DNA of 64,000 bases from an uncultured Paracoccaceae bacterium (lineage in GTDB: Bacteria; Pseudomonadota; Alphaproteobacteria; Rhodobacterales; Rhodobacteraceae): NCBI GenBank assembly GCA_913060475.1, contig CAJXSD010000010.1, positions 1 to 64,000 on the forward strand, in the 5' to 3' direction. The translations under genes and the position numbers were made by a program. Positions 27,264 through 35,674 of this stretch are shown here, piece after piece. Below the pieces are notes generated by a model, which saw only the letters and a program-made list of their open reading frames with translations, had not been told where the DNA came from and made no database searches. Position 1 is the first letter of the stretch. Every line of letters starts with the position of its first letter.

Positions 27264-28384
27264 AAACAGTGCATGTCGATCTAGCCGAGCGCAGTTATGA
27301 TATCTTGATCGGTCAAGGATTGATCGCGGATGCCGCCAAACATCTGGCCCCACATTTGCATCGGCCCAAGGTTGCGATTGTCACGGATGACAATGTAGCC
27401 CGTCTTCATGCGCCGCAATTGCAATCTGCCCTAACGCAGGCGGGCATTGCGCATGATACCCTGGTTTTACCCGCGGGCGAGGCCACCAAAAGCTGGGGGC
27501 CCCTGACGCAGACCGTGGAATGGCTGCTGGATCAGAAAATTGAACGCCGCGATCTGGTGATTGCGCTTGGCGGCGGGGTGATTGGCGATCTGGTGGGCTT
27601 TGCCGCTTCAATTTTGCGCCGTGGCGTTCGGTTTGTGCAAATACCCACATCGCTTTTGGCGCAGGTGGACAGTTCGGTGGGCGGCAAAACGGGGATTAAC
27701 ACGCAGCATGGTAAAAATTTGGTGGGCGCCTTTCACCAGCCTGTGTTGGTTTTGGCTGATATCGATGCCTTGGGCACGCTCAGCAATCGTGATTTTCTGG
27801 CCGGCTATGGCGAGGTCGTGAAATACGGCCTGCTGGGCAATGCCGCGTTTTTTGAATGGTTGGAACAGTTTGGCCCAAAACTGGCGGCGGGCGATATCGA
27901 CGCCCGGACCGAGGCGGTGCGCATGTCTTGCCAGATGAAGGCAGACATTGTCGCGCGCGATGAAACCGAACAGGGTGATCGCGCGTTGTTAAACCTTGGC
28001 CATACATTTTGCCATGCCTTGGAAAAGGATACAGGATATTCCGACCGCTTGTTGCACGGCGAAGGGGTGGCCATTGGCTGTGCCTTGGCGTTTGAACTGT
28101 CGGCGCGCATGGGCCTGTGTTCCCAAGAATGCCCCAGCCGCGTGCGCGAACATCTGCGCGCGATGGGTATGAAGCTGGATTTGTCAGATATTTCAGGACC
28201 CTTATCCAACGCAGTTGATCTGGTTGGATTGATGGCACAGGATAAAAAGGTGATCGACGGCCAGCTGCGGTTTATCTTGGCCCGCGACATTGGCGATGCC
28301 TTTGTCACGTCGGATGTGTCGTCGGATCAGGTGATTTCCGTGATGCAGGACGCGTTAGATCGTGGGGCCAACACGGTATCCTAG
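27260..28384 (+). CDS. aroB: 3-dehydroquinate synthase
   Basis: AroB (374 residues) converts DAHP to 3-dehydroquinate, using NAD and a divalent metal. Characteristic segments are LPAGEATKSW, the NAD-binding GGGVIGDLVGFAAS near 97-110 and PTSLLAQVDSSVGGKTGIN near 126-144. The metal ligands include Glu in GEVVKYG and the histidines in NLGHTFCHALE and LLHGEGVAIG. The stop codon overlaps the convergent PAS-protein stop within a CTAG. Confidence 0.97.
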   Translation: MKTVHVDLAERSYDILIGQGLIADAAKHLAPHLHRPKVAIVTDDNVARLHAPQLQSALTQAGIAHDTLVLPAGEATKSWGPLTQTVEWLLDQKIERRDLVIALGGGVIGDLVGFAASILRRGVRFVQIPTSLLAQVDSSVGGKTGINTQHGKNLVGAFHQPVLVLADIDALGTLSNRDFLAGYGEVVKYGLLGNAAFFEWLEQFGPKLAAGDIDARTEAVRMSCQMKADIVARDETEQGDRALLNLGHTFCHALEKDTGYSDRLLHGEGVAIGCALAFELSARMGLCSQECPSRVREHLRAMGMKLDLSDISGPLSNAVDLVGLMAQDKKVIDGQLRFILARDIGDAFVTSDVSSDQVISVMQDALDRGANTVS

Positions 28385-28929
28385 CCCTTGTAAATCTTCA
28401 TAAGGTATTCAAAATCAATGTCTTGTGCGGCGCGGCGAATGTCGAATGTATAGGGCGGGTATTTAATACGCCCCATCACCTGTAACGCGCCAACCGCCTT
28501 GGTCACACGTCCGAAAACATCACGCAGCGGGAAAACGATCACCTTGCCGGAAATTGTATCCCGTTCATCCGTAAAGGATGACGTGATATCAAAGGATTGT
28601 GGCGTGTTCTTTATCCACAGTTTTTCAAACCCGTCCGCGATCAGATCGCGGGAACTGGGGTCGATCAGGTCAGAAAATTGCAACCCCTTGGCAGGGGCGC
28701 CCGTTAATGTTTCCAGCTGTGTGCTGCCCAAGCGGATCGTTGCGTCATTCGTGCCTGTCCGGTCTAGAATGAACAAATATGGCAGCACGCGTTCCAACTG
28801 ACGTGGGTCAATATCGCTGCGGCGGGGTAAATCGCCCCGGTTTAGATTGGTCCAATAAACAGCCAATTCGTGTAAAATTGGGAATTCTTTGCGTAAATGA
28901 ACAAATTGAAAGGAAATAACATTTTCCAT
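28381..28929 (-). CDS. PAS-domain protein (PAS_5 type)
   Basis: A 182-residue cytoplasmic protein whose central part (about 25-160) matches the PAS_5 type found as stand-alone proteins in alphaproteobacteria: LAVYWTNLNRGDLPRRSDIDP at the start and LPYLFILDRTG in the core. There is no output domain, so it may act by protein contact or as a small sensor. The ATG at 28929 is favoured over a TTG further upstream because it gives a family-like N-terminus. The 256-base region between this gene and gmk holds no further gene that I can support. Confidence 0.82.
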   Translation of the reverse strand: MENVISFQFVHLRKEFPILHELAVYWTNLNRGDLPRRSDIDPRQLERVLPYLFILDRTGTNDATIRLGSTQLETLTGAPAKGLQFSDLIDPSSRDLIADGFEKLWIKNTPQSFDITSSFTDERDTISGKVIVFPLRDVFGRVTKAVGALQVMGRIKYPPYTFDIRRAAQDIDFEYLMKIYKG

Positions 28930-29185
28930 GACCAAACCTGATTTGTGTAAACGTTTTGTATAGGACAATTAATAACATCTAAATTCAGGTATGTGTGCTA
29001 AATACTAACAAATGGTTAACGCCGGCCGCTCTTGTCTTTGGACCCTTGTAAATTTAGGATGCAGCGCAGGTATATATGGCAGTTATATATTTCTGGCCCA
29101 GATCGTTGACAAAGTGGTCGTTGTCGATGACATCTAGTCGGGTCCCGAACCAGACCAACCGAAACAAACAGGAACAGCCTAGGCC

Positions 29186-29821
29186 ATGACACGACGCGGA
29201 TTATTGATCATTTTATCATCACCCTCGGGGGCAGGGAAATCGACATTGGCCAAGCGGTTGTTACAATGGGACAGTGATATCCGGTTTTCCGTATCGGCCA
29301 CAACGCGCGCGCCCCGCGTCGGAGAAGAGCATGGCCGCGAATATTATTTCCACACCCGTGACGAATTTGAAACCATGGTGGCCCAGGGCGATATGTTGGA
29401 ACACGCCGAGGTGTTCGGAAACCTCTATGGCAGCCCGCGTGGTCCGGTTGAGGGGGCGATTAATCAGGGTCATGACATTTTGTTTGATGTGGATTGGCAG
29501 GGGGGTCAGCAGATCCGTAATTCGGCACTGGGTCAGCATGTTTTATCGATCTTTATCCTGCCCCCGTCGATCCCAGAACTAGAACGCCGTCTGGTCACCC
29601 GTGGTCAGGACAGCGCCGAGGTCATCGAAAACCGTATGGCAAAATCGCACAACGAAATCAGTCATTGGCCCGAATATAACTATGTTCTGGTCAATCAGGA
29701 TATTGATGAAACAGACGCCAAATTGAAAACCATCATCACCGCCGAACGTATGCGTCTGAGCCAACAACCCAGTATCGTTGAAACCGTGCGCCGCCTGAAC
29801 CGCGAATATGAGGAACGCTAA
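29186..29821 (+). CDS. gmk: Guanylate kinase
   Basis: Gmk (211 residues) phosphorylates GMP to GDP. The P-loop is [10 protein letters not shown] (9-18) and the GMP-binding region is [21 protein letters not shown] (about 36-56, a normal family feature). The lid region contains [12 protein letters not shown] start after CAGGAACAG. The carbonic anhydrase gene follows four bases after the stop, so they probably share a transcript. Confidence 0.97.
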   Translation: MTRRGLLIILSSPSGAGKSTLAKRLLQWDSDIRFSVSATTRAPRVGEEHGREYYFHTRDEFETMVAQGDMLEHAEVFGNLYGSPRGPVEGAINQGHDILFDVDWQGGQQIRNSALGQHVLSIFILPPSIPELERRLVTRGQDSAEVIENRMAKSHNEISHWPEYNYVLVNQDIDETDAKLKTIITAERMRLSQQPSIVETVRRLNREYEER

Positions 29822-29824
29822 GTC

Positions 29825-30346
29825 ATGCCAATCTATACCCTAGGCTCTGTCACACCGGCCATTGATCAATCTGCATGGGTGGCACCCGATGCAAATGTGA
29901 TTGGCGATATTGTGTTGCAGGCGAAATCATCGGTCTGGTTCGGCGCGACATTGCGCGGCGACAATGAAACAATCACCCTAGGGCGGGGCAGTAATATTCA
30001 AGAAAACTGTGTCTTGCATACGGATATGGGGTACCCTCTGGTCATTGGTGAAAACTGCACCATCGGACACAAGGTGACGTTACATGGCTGTTTAATTGGC
30101 GATAATTCCCTGATTGGCATGGGGGCCACGGTGTTAAACGGGGCCAAGATCGGCAAAAACTGTCTGATCGGGGCAGGGGCGCTGATCACCGAAAACAAGG
30201 TGATCCCAGATGGATCGCTGGTGATGGGTGCACCGGGCAAGGTGGTGCGGCAACTGGATACCGATGCAATCGCGCATCTGACGCAAAGCGCGCTGTCCTA
30301 TCAGCGCAATGCAGAGCGGTTTGCAACCACCCTGGGTCAGATATAA
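29825..30346 (+). CDS. Gamma-class carbonic anhydrase family protein
   Basis: A 173-residue left-handed beta-helix protein built of hexapeptide repeats. The three zinc histidines are visible at His65 (VLHTD), His82 (IGHKV) and His87 (TLHGC). It belongs with YrdA/PaaY-like trimeric proteins; many members lack measurable carbonic anhydrase activity. It follows gmk closely. The last ten bases overlap the convergent unknown gene. Confidence 0.92.
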   Translation: MPIYTLGSVTPAIDQSAWVAPDANVIGDIVLQAKSSVWFGATLRGDNETITLGRGSNIQENCVLHTDMGYPLVIGENCTIGHKVTLHGCLIGDNSLIGMGATVLNGAKIGKNCLIGAGALITENKVIPDGSLVMGAPGKVVRQLDTDAIAHLTQSALSYQRNAERFATTLGQI

Positions 30347-30738
30347 CGCGCCTGCCCGCGGGCCACGTGGGCCTCATACGATGTGGTCAGGGATGGGTCG
30401 CGCCTTATATCCAGGGTTAGGTCGGGAAAACTGGCCCGTAATTCGCGCAAAACCATGGCTGGCCGCGGCAGCAACCCTGTTAGAAAAACCACCGCACCGC
30501 GATAATTTTCGCGCACCAGCAGCTGGCACAGGTCGGTTGCATCATATTCGGCGCACATCACACAAGACACAATACACTCATATCCCTGCCACGGGCGGGA
30601 TTGGGCAAATTCGCTCCAGTGGACCACATGCACCTGCTGCGGCAGCACAGGATCGCCCAGGATATCAGTTACACGAATATCATCTGCGCCCTGCGCGATG
30701 CATAAAACGTATCTGGTCATATCCATCTGATGTGTCAT
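30337..30738 (-). CDS. Hypothetical protein, possible receiver-like fold
   Basis: A 133-residue protein with alternating hydrophobic strands and amphipathic helices (RYVLCIAQ, GYECIVSCVM, GAVVFLTGLLP), a layout reminiscent of a degenerate receiver domain, but no phospho-acceptor can be fixed. Two cysteines lie close together (SCVMCAEYD). It is divergent from phoR with a gap of about 144 bases, and its start codon is at the centre of a perfect 20-bp palindrome. It converges with the carbonic anhydrase gene. Function unknown. Confidence 0.65.
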   Translation of the reverse strand: MTHQMDMTRYVLCIAQGADDIRVTDILGDPVLPQQVHVVHWSEFAQSRPWQGYECIVSCVMCAEYDATDLCQLLVRENYRGAVVFLTGLLPRPAMVLRELRASFPDLTLDIRRDPSLTTSYEAHVARGQARYI

Positions 30739-30747
30739 GACACATCA
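30728..30747. promoter_or_regulatory. Perfect 20-bp palindrome over a start codon
   Basis: TGATGTGTCATGACACATCA is its own reverse complement. The ATG of the unknown gene (30736-30738 on the minus strand) lies at the centre. The position suits an operator that would block both transcription and ribosome access, but the binding protein is unknown. Confidence 0.5.
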
Positions 30748-30835
30748 TTGATGCATTCATCCAGCTGTGACAACAGATGTTCACGGTCATTCGGCAAAAC
30801 ATTTCAGGGCCTGTGTTTCGTGTTTTGTCGCAAAA

Positions 30836-30853
30836 CTGTTACACAGGTGTTAT
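30836..30853 (+). promoter_or_regulatory. Pho-box-like site upstream of phoR
   Basis: CTGTTACACAGGTGTTAT contains TGTTAC and TGTTAT in direct repeat with an 11-base step, the geometry of PhoB sites. It ends 29 bases before the phoR ATG. PhoB autoregulation of its own locus is common in proteobacteria. Confidence 0.6.
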
Positions 30854-30882
30854 AGGGGGATCCAAACGGATAGGCTGGGGCT

Positions 30883-31956
30883 ATGGCACAAATTTCAATC
30901 GATCGTTTGGTATTGGGCACACCATTGCCCACGTTGTTGTTGCAACGTCACGATGGGTTGGACACGATCCGCAACGCAAATGCCCTGGCCCGCGATATTT
31001 TCGGAACCGAGATTGTCGATAAACCCCTGTTCAAGGTGCTGCGGGACGCGCAAATCTTTGACATGTTGGATCGCGTGTTTGACACGCAGACCAACCAGAC
31101 CTGTCGGTTTCAACGCGATGTGGCGCGCAGTACAATGTATTATGATGCCACGGCCATCTGGATGGGGCCCGATCAGGCGGTGGTGCAATTTACGGATTTG
31201 ACCGACCTGGAAACCGCCAACCAAATGCGGCGCGATTTCGTGTCGAACGTATCGCACGAATTAAAAACACCGCTGGCGGCGCTGATGGGGTTTATTGAAA
31301 CGCTGTTGGGCCCCGCACGGCCCGATCCGGTCGCACAGGAACGATTTTTGAAAATCATGAACCAAGAGGCGCAGCGTATGAACCGATTGGTCAGTGATCT
31401 GTTGTCGCTGTCCCGGGTTGAGGAAACCCAACGCATGCGGCCCACGAAAACCGTTTGTCTAAACGATATCCTAACCAGCAGCCTAGAGGTGTTGCAGCCC
31501 ACAGCGCAGACCAACAATGTTCAAATAACGACCCAAGGCCTGGATCAGCGCGTCTGCATTTTGGGCGATTGGGATCAGCTGGTGCAGGTGTTTGTGAACC
31601 TGATGGAAAACGCCATCAAATACGGCGGGCCGGATAACACGGTTGTCCTGACACTTGTGGGGTCGGTCTATGAACAGACGCTACGCAAAACCTGCGCGAT
31701 TGTGCGGGTCAAGGATCACGGCCCCGGGATTGACGCCGTCCATCTGCCCCGTTTGGCTGAACGGTTTTACCGTGTTGATGATCACCGTGATCGAAAAACG
31801 GGTGGCACCGGTTTGGGATTGGCCATCGTAAAACACATCGCCACACGGCACCGTGGGCGGATGGTGGTGCAATCGCAACGCGGGCAGGGCGCGGAATTTT
31901 CCATAATTCTGCCGCTGGCTGCAGAAATAAATGGCGAACTGGTCAGTTCGTCATGA
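30883..31956 (+). CDS. phoR: Phosphate regulon sensor kinase PhoR
   Basis: A 357-residue histidine kinase. Residues about 1-110 form a PAS-like domain with no membrane segment. His125 lies in SNVSHELKTPLAALMGF, followed by the N box (NLMENAIKYG), DHGPGI and GTGLGLAIV. The closest relatives by pattern are PhoR kinases, supported by the downstream pstB-phoU-phoB. The lack of transmembrane helices means it must sense through the cytoplasm or through partner proteins such as PhoU. Confidence 0.92.
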   Translation: MAQISIDRLVLGTPLPTLLLQRHDGLDTIRNANALARDIFGTEIVDKPLFKVLRDAQIFDMLDRVFDTQTNQTCRFQRDVARSTMYYDATAIWMGPDQAVVQFTDLTDLETANQMRRDFVSNVSHELKTPLAALMGFIETLLGPARPDPVAQERFLKIMNQEAQRMNRLVSDLLSLSRVEETQRMRPTKTVCLNDILTSSLEVLQPTAQTNNVQITTQGLDQRVCILGDWDQLVQVFVNLMENAIKYGGPDNTVVLTLVGSVYEQTLRKTCAIVRVKDHGPGIDAVHLPRLAERFYRVDDHRDRKTGGTGLGLAIVKHIATRHRGRMVVQSQRGQGAEFSIILPLAAEINGELVSSS

Positions 31957-31965
31957 AACTGTTAC
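31948..31965 (+). promoter_or_regulatory. Pho-box-like site upstream of pstB
   Basis: TCGTCATGAAACTGTTAC holds CGTCAT and TGTTAC with the 11-base step of a PhoB site. It spans the phoR stop codon and ends 55 bases before the pstB ATG, so pstB-phoU-phoB could have a second PhoB-dependent promoter. Confidence 0.5.
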
Positions 31966-32020
31966 AAAAACACATTAGCGCACACAGTGACCAGCGATAC
32001 GAAAAACAGCGGATTGATCA

Positions 32021-32788
32021 ATGACAACACATGCTACCAAAATCTCGGCCGAACAGGTGCAGGTGCACTATGGCGACACCCATGCGATCAAGGATGTCAG
32101 CATCGGGATTTTGGATAACACAGTTACCGCCTTTATCGGGCCATCGGGCTGCGGGAAATCCACATTTCTGCGGTGTCTGAACCGGATGAATGACACCATT
32201 GATATTTGCCGCGTCTCAGGCGACATCAAACTGGATGGGCATGATATTTATGACCCATCCGTTGACCCGGTTCAGCTGCGCGCGCGGGTGGGGATGGTGT
32301 TTCAAAAACCAAATCCGTTTCCAAAATCAATCTATGACAATGTGGCCTATGGCCCACGCATCCATGGTTTGGCCCGTTCAAAATCAGAACTGGACGAAAT
32401 CGTGGAAACCGCGCTGCGTCGTGGCGCCATCTGGGACGAAGTCAAAGACCGACTGCACGCCCCCGGTACGGGCCTCTCAGGGGGCCAACAACAACGGTTG
32501 TGCATCGCACGCGCCGTGGCCACACAACCCGAAGTGCTGTTGATGGATGAACCCTGTTCCGCGCTGGACCCGATTGCCACCGCCCAGGTCGAAGAATTGA
32601 TCGACGAGCTGCGCGAAAATTTCTGCGTTGTCATCGTGACCCATTCGATGCAACAGGCCGCCCGTGTCAGCCAGAAAACTGCATTTTTTCATCTGGGGCA
32701 TATGGTCGAATATGACGACACCTCGACGATCTTTACCAACCCGAAAGATCCACGAACAGAGAGCTATATCACGGGTCGGATAGGATAG
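32021..32788 (+). CDS. pstB: Phosphate ABC transporter ATP-binding protein
   Basis: PstB (255 residues) powers the PstSCAB phosphate importer and also takes part in PhoR signalling with PhoU. Walker [10 protein letters not shown] is at 40-48, the signature LSGGQQQR near 155, and Walker [13 protein letters not shown] near 175. The PstB-typical [18 protein letters not shown] segment is present. pstS, pstC and pstA, which normally precede it, are absent: phoR ends only 64 bases upstream. Confidence 0.96.
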   Translation: MTTHATKISAEQVQVHYGDTHAIKDVSIGILDNTVTAFIGPSGCGKSTFLRCLNRMNDTIDICRVSGDIKLDGHDIYDPSVDPVQLRARVGMVFQKPNPFPKSIYDNVAYGPRIHGLARSKSELDEIVETALRRGAIWDEVKDRLHAPGTGLSGGQQQRLCIARAVATQPEVLLMDEPCSALDPIATAQVEELIDELRENFCVVIVTHSMQQAARVSQKTAFFHLGHMVEYDDTSTIFTNPKDPRTESYITGRIG

Positions 32789-32798
32789 GATCAAAATC

Positions 32799-33524
32799 AT
32801 GGTTAACAATCACATTGCATCTGCCTTTGATCGGGATTTGGACAAAATCCAGGCGCAAATTATGAAAATGGGCGGTTTGGTCGAAACCGCCATCCGCGAT
32901 GCGGCAACGGCCTATGAACTGCGGGATCTGGATTTGGCAGCAAAGGTGCGTGCAAACGACAAAACGATCGACCAGATCGAGGAAACGATCAACGACGAAT
33001 GTTCCAAACTGATCGCCTTGCGCGCGCCAACAGCGATTGATTTGCGTTTGGTTTTGTCGGTGTTCAAGGTCAGTTCAAACCTGGAACGTATCGGGGATTA
33101 CGCAAAGAATATGGCCAAACGGACCATCGTCCTTGAGGGGTTGGCAAACTCACACGATCGTCGCCTTGGATTGAAACGCTTGGCCCGCGAAGTCGAGTTG
33201 ATGCTAAAGGATGCGTTGGATGCCTATGTCAACCGCGATCTGGATCTAGCGCGCGATGTCATTGCCCGCGATATGGACATTGACCAGATGTATAATGCGC
33301 TGTTTCGCGAATTCCTGACCTATATGATGGAAGATCCCAGAAACATTACACCCTGTATGCATTTGCATTTTATGGCAAAAAACCTTGAACGGATGGGCGA
33401 CCATGTAACAACGATTGCCGAACAGGTTGTATTTTTGGTCACAGGGCAGCGTGACGAAGACGAGCGTGACAAAGGGGACATGACATCATCTGACCCTGAA
33501 ATGAGTAAGACAAGTAAAGGGTAA
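32799..33524 (+). CDS. phoU: Phosphate signalling protein PhoU
   Basis: PhoU (241 residues) is a two-repeat helical-bundle protein that restrains the Pho response and phosphate uptake. The repeated metal-site motif E/D-x3-D is seen in LERIGDYAKN (first repeat) and LERMGDHVTTIAEQ (second repeat). An in-frame ATG at 32799 begins ten bases after the pstB stop. phoB follows five bases after its stop. Confidence 0.95.
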   Translation: MVNNHIASAFDRDLDKIQAQIMKMGGLVETAIRDAATAYELRDLDLAAKVRANDKTIDQIEETINDECSKLIALRAPTAIDLRLVLSVFKVSSNLERIGDYAKNMAKRTIVLEGLANSHDRRLGLKRLAREVELMLKDALDAYVNRDLDLARDVIARDMDIDQMYNALFREFLTYMMEDPRNITPCMHLHFMAKNLERMGDHVTTIAEQVVFLVTGQRDEDERDKGDMTSSDPEMSKTSKG

Positions 33525-33529
33525 ACGCC

Positions 33530-34210
33530 ATGCAAGCCACTGTTTTATTGGTCGAAGATGACATGGCGCAACGCGAAATGTTATCATACAACCTTGAGGC
33601 AGCCGGCTATAATGTCGTGACCTCGGACAATGGCGAAGATGCATTGATCTTGGTCGATGAAAATGACCCCGATTTGATTATCATGGATTGGATGATGCCG
33701 CGGCTGTCGGGGTTGGAAACCTGTCGTCGACTGAAATCCAATCAAAAAACGCGAAATATCCCGATCCTGATGCTGAGCGCCCGATCAGAGGAGGTCGACC
33801 GCGTGCGCGGTCTGGAAACCGGGGCCGACGATTATGTGGTCAAACCCTATGCCGTGGCCGAATTAATGGCCCGTGTAAAAGCACACCTGCGCCGCATGCG
33901 GGCCGCGACATCCGGCCACCAGATCGAATATCTCGACATCACGCTGGACCCCGTCAGTTACAAAGTCACCCGCAACGGCGCCGATATAAAATTGGGGCCG
34001 ACGGAATACAAATTATTGGTGACGTTGATCGAAACGCCGTCGCGTGTCTGGACGCGTGACAGCCTGTTAGATCGGGTCTGGGGGCGCGAAATATTTGTCG
34101 ATACCCGCACCGTGGACGTCCATATCGGCCGACTGCGCAAGGCGCTGTGCCAACATGGTGGCGATGATCCTATTCGGACGGTGCGCGGGGCAGGGTATTC
34201 TTTGGGATAG
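33530..34210 (+). CDS. phoB: Phosphate regulon response regulator PhoB
   Basis: PhoB (226 residues) has a receiver domain (about 4-118; Asp53 in IIMDWMMPRLSG, Lys near 103 in VVKPY) and a winged-helix OmpR-type DNA-binding domain (about 130-226, TVDVHIGRLRKAL near the recognition helix). It should bind the Pho-box-like sites in this locus. It is the last gene of the phoR-pstB-phoU-phoB run. Confidence 0.96.
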   Translation: MQATVLLVEDDMAQREMLSYNLEAAGYNVVTSDNGEDALILVDENDPDLIIMDWMMPRLSGLETCRRLKSNQKTRNIPILMLSARSEEVDRVRGLETGADDYVVKPYAVAELMARVKAHLRRMRAATSGHQIEYLDITLDPVSYKVTRNGADIKLGPTEYKLLVTLIETPSRVWTRDSLLDRVWGREIFVDTRTVDVHIGRLRKALCQHGGDDPIRTVRGAGYSLG

Positions 34211-34294
34211 GATGGCGTTGTGATTGAAAATTAGGCTTTCTTTTCAAATCTAATTACGGCACTAACGGGGGGCTATCGCAACAGGCAGACCCCT

Positions 34295-35557
34295 ATGGCA
34301 AAGTCGAACAATCACTGGATCACATCCGCGCAGGAAACCTCCGTATATTCGCCCCTTGATCAAAAACGGACCGTTGATTTCGCAATTATCGGTGGCGGTT
34401 TTACGGGGCTTAGCGCGGCGTTAACTGGCGCACAGCTCGGCATGCAGGTCGCCGTGATCGAGGCGCAGTCCATTGGCCATGGCGGCTCTGGCCGTAATGT
34501 CGGTCTGGTCAATGCAGGGCTATGGTTGCCGCCCGACCAAATCGAAGAAACTTTGGGCAAACAGGCGGGATCAAAACTGATCCAACGCCTATCATGCGCG
34601 CCAGATGTTGTCTTTTCCCTGATTGATGCCCACGGGATCGATTGCGATGCCCATCAAAACGGAACGCTGCATTTGGCGCATAGTCCGGCAGGCCTGCCAG
34701 ATTTGGAAAACCGTCAGGCCCAGTGGTCAAAACGCCAAGCGCCGGTGTCCATATTGGATGCAGAGGAAACCCAAAAATTAACAGGAACTTCAGCATATTA
34801 CGGCGCGTTGTTGGATAAACGGGCAGGGGTAATTCAGCCGCTTGACTATGTGCGCGGGCTGGCGCGTGCAGCACGATCCGCTGGGGCAGAAATATACGAA
34901 AACACCCCCTGCGTTGCAGCGCGCTTTGGCAGTGGACAATGGCAAATTACCACACCGCAGGGTCACATATGCGCCAAATATGTCCTGTTTGCCACCAATG
35001 CCTATGGCCAAATGGCCGCCGCGGATTACACGCCAAAAACATCAATCGTTCACTATTTCCAGTGTGTTAGTGATCCGTTATCAGATGAACAACGCGCCAT
35101 GATCCTACCACAGAATCATGGATGTTGGGATACAGGGTTGATTATGTCATCCTTTCGGTTGACCCGCGATCATCGGATTGCATTTGGCGCGATGGGAAAC
35201 CCGCAAGGCATCGGCGCACCAATTCATCGGGCGTGGTTCAAGCGTGCGGTTGCGCGCATTTTTCCGACGGTGACTTGGTCGGATACGGATCGAATGTGGG
35301 CGGGGAAAATTGCCATGACAGCCGAAAAAATCCCGCAAATTCTATACCGCGACAATTCCGCGACCGTCTTTGGGTATTCGGGACGTGGGATCGCGCCCGG
35401 AACAGCTGCAGGCCAGGACATAGCTGAGTTTTTCGCAAGCCACGGACGCAAATTGCCATATGTGCCGATGACGGATCGTTATCGTGATAATTTCACATCT
35501 GTTAAAAGTATATATTATGAAATGGGGGCTCGCGCTGTTCATACGGTGTCGAAGTAG
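34295..35557 (+). CDS. FAD-dependent amine oxidoreductase (DAO family, PuuB/OrdL-like)
   Basis: A 420-residue flavoprotein. The FAD-binding IIGGGFTGLSAA is at 30-41, with the preceding N-terminal segment W-x-T-S-A typical of gamma-glutamylputrescine oxidase relatives (HWITSAQET). The GHGGSGRNVGLVNAG segment (about 62-76) is highly characteristic of that subfamily. It probably oxidises an amine or an N-methylated amino compound; the substrate is unknown. It precedes the LuxR-type regulator gene with a 117-base gap. Confidence 0.88.
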   Translation: MAKSNNHWITSAQETSVYSPLDQKRTVDFAIIGGGFTGLSAALTGAQLGMQVAVIEAQSIGHGGSGRNVGLVNAGLWLPPDQIEETLGKQAGSKLIQRLSCAPDVVFSLIDAHGIDCDAHQNGTLHLAHSPAGLPDLENRQAQWSKRQAPVSILDAEETQKLTGTSAYYGALLDKRAGVIQPLDYVRGLARAARSAGAEIYENTPCVAARFGSGQWQITTPQGHICAKYVLFATNAYGQMAAADYTPKTSIVHYFQCVSDPLSDEQRAMILPQNHGCWDTGLIMSSFRLTRDHRIAFGAMGNPQGIGAPIHRAWFKRAVARIFPTVTWSDTDRMWAGKIAMTAEKIPQILYRDNSATVFGYSGRGIAPGTAAGQDIAEFFASHGRKLPYVPMTDRYRDNFTSVKSIYYEMGARAVHTVSK

Positions 35558-35579
35558 AGTGTTACAGGGCTTACCATAA

Positions 35580-35592
35580 ATCGTATAACGAT
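35580..35592. promoter_or_regulatory. Short inverted repeat upstream of the LuxR gene
   Basis: ATCGTATAACGAT is an inverted repeat of ATCGT/ACGAT around ATA, in an AT-rich gap 83 bases before the regulator ATG. It may be an operator, but 13 bp is short enough to be chance. Confidence 0.3.
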
Positions 35593-35674
35593 AATTATGT
35601 TAAAAAAGTTAATGTTGATTATCAGCGACACATCAGAGACACATTGTTTAACATAGGTAACCAATGAGGACGCC

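Noticed and set aside
34226-34256. AATTAG/CTAATT hairpin after phoB as a terminator
   Set aside because: The stem is only six AT-rich pairs and no T-run follows it; support is too weak.
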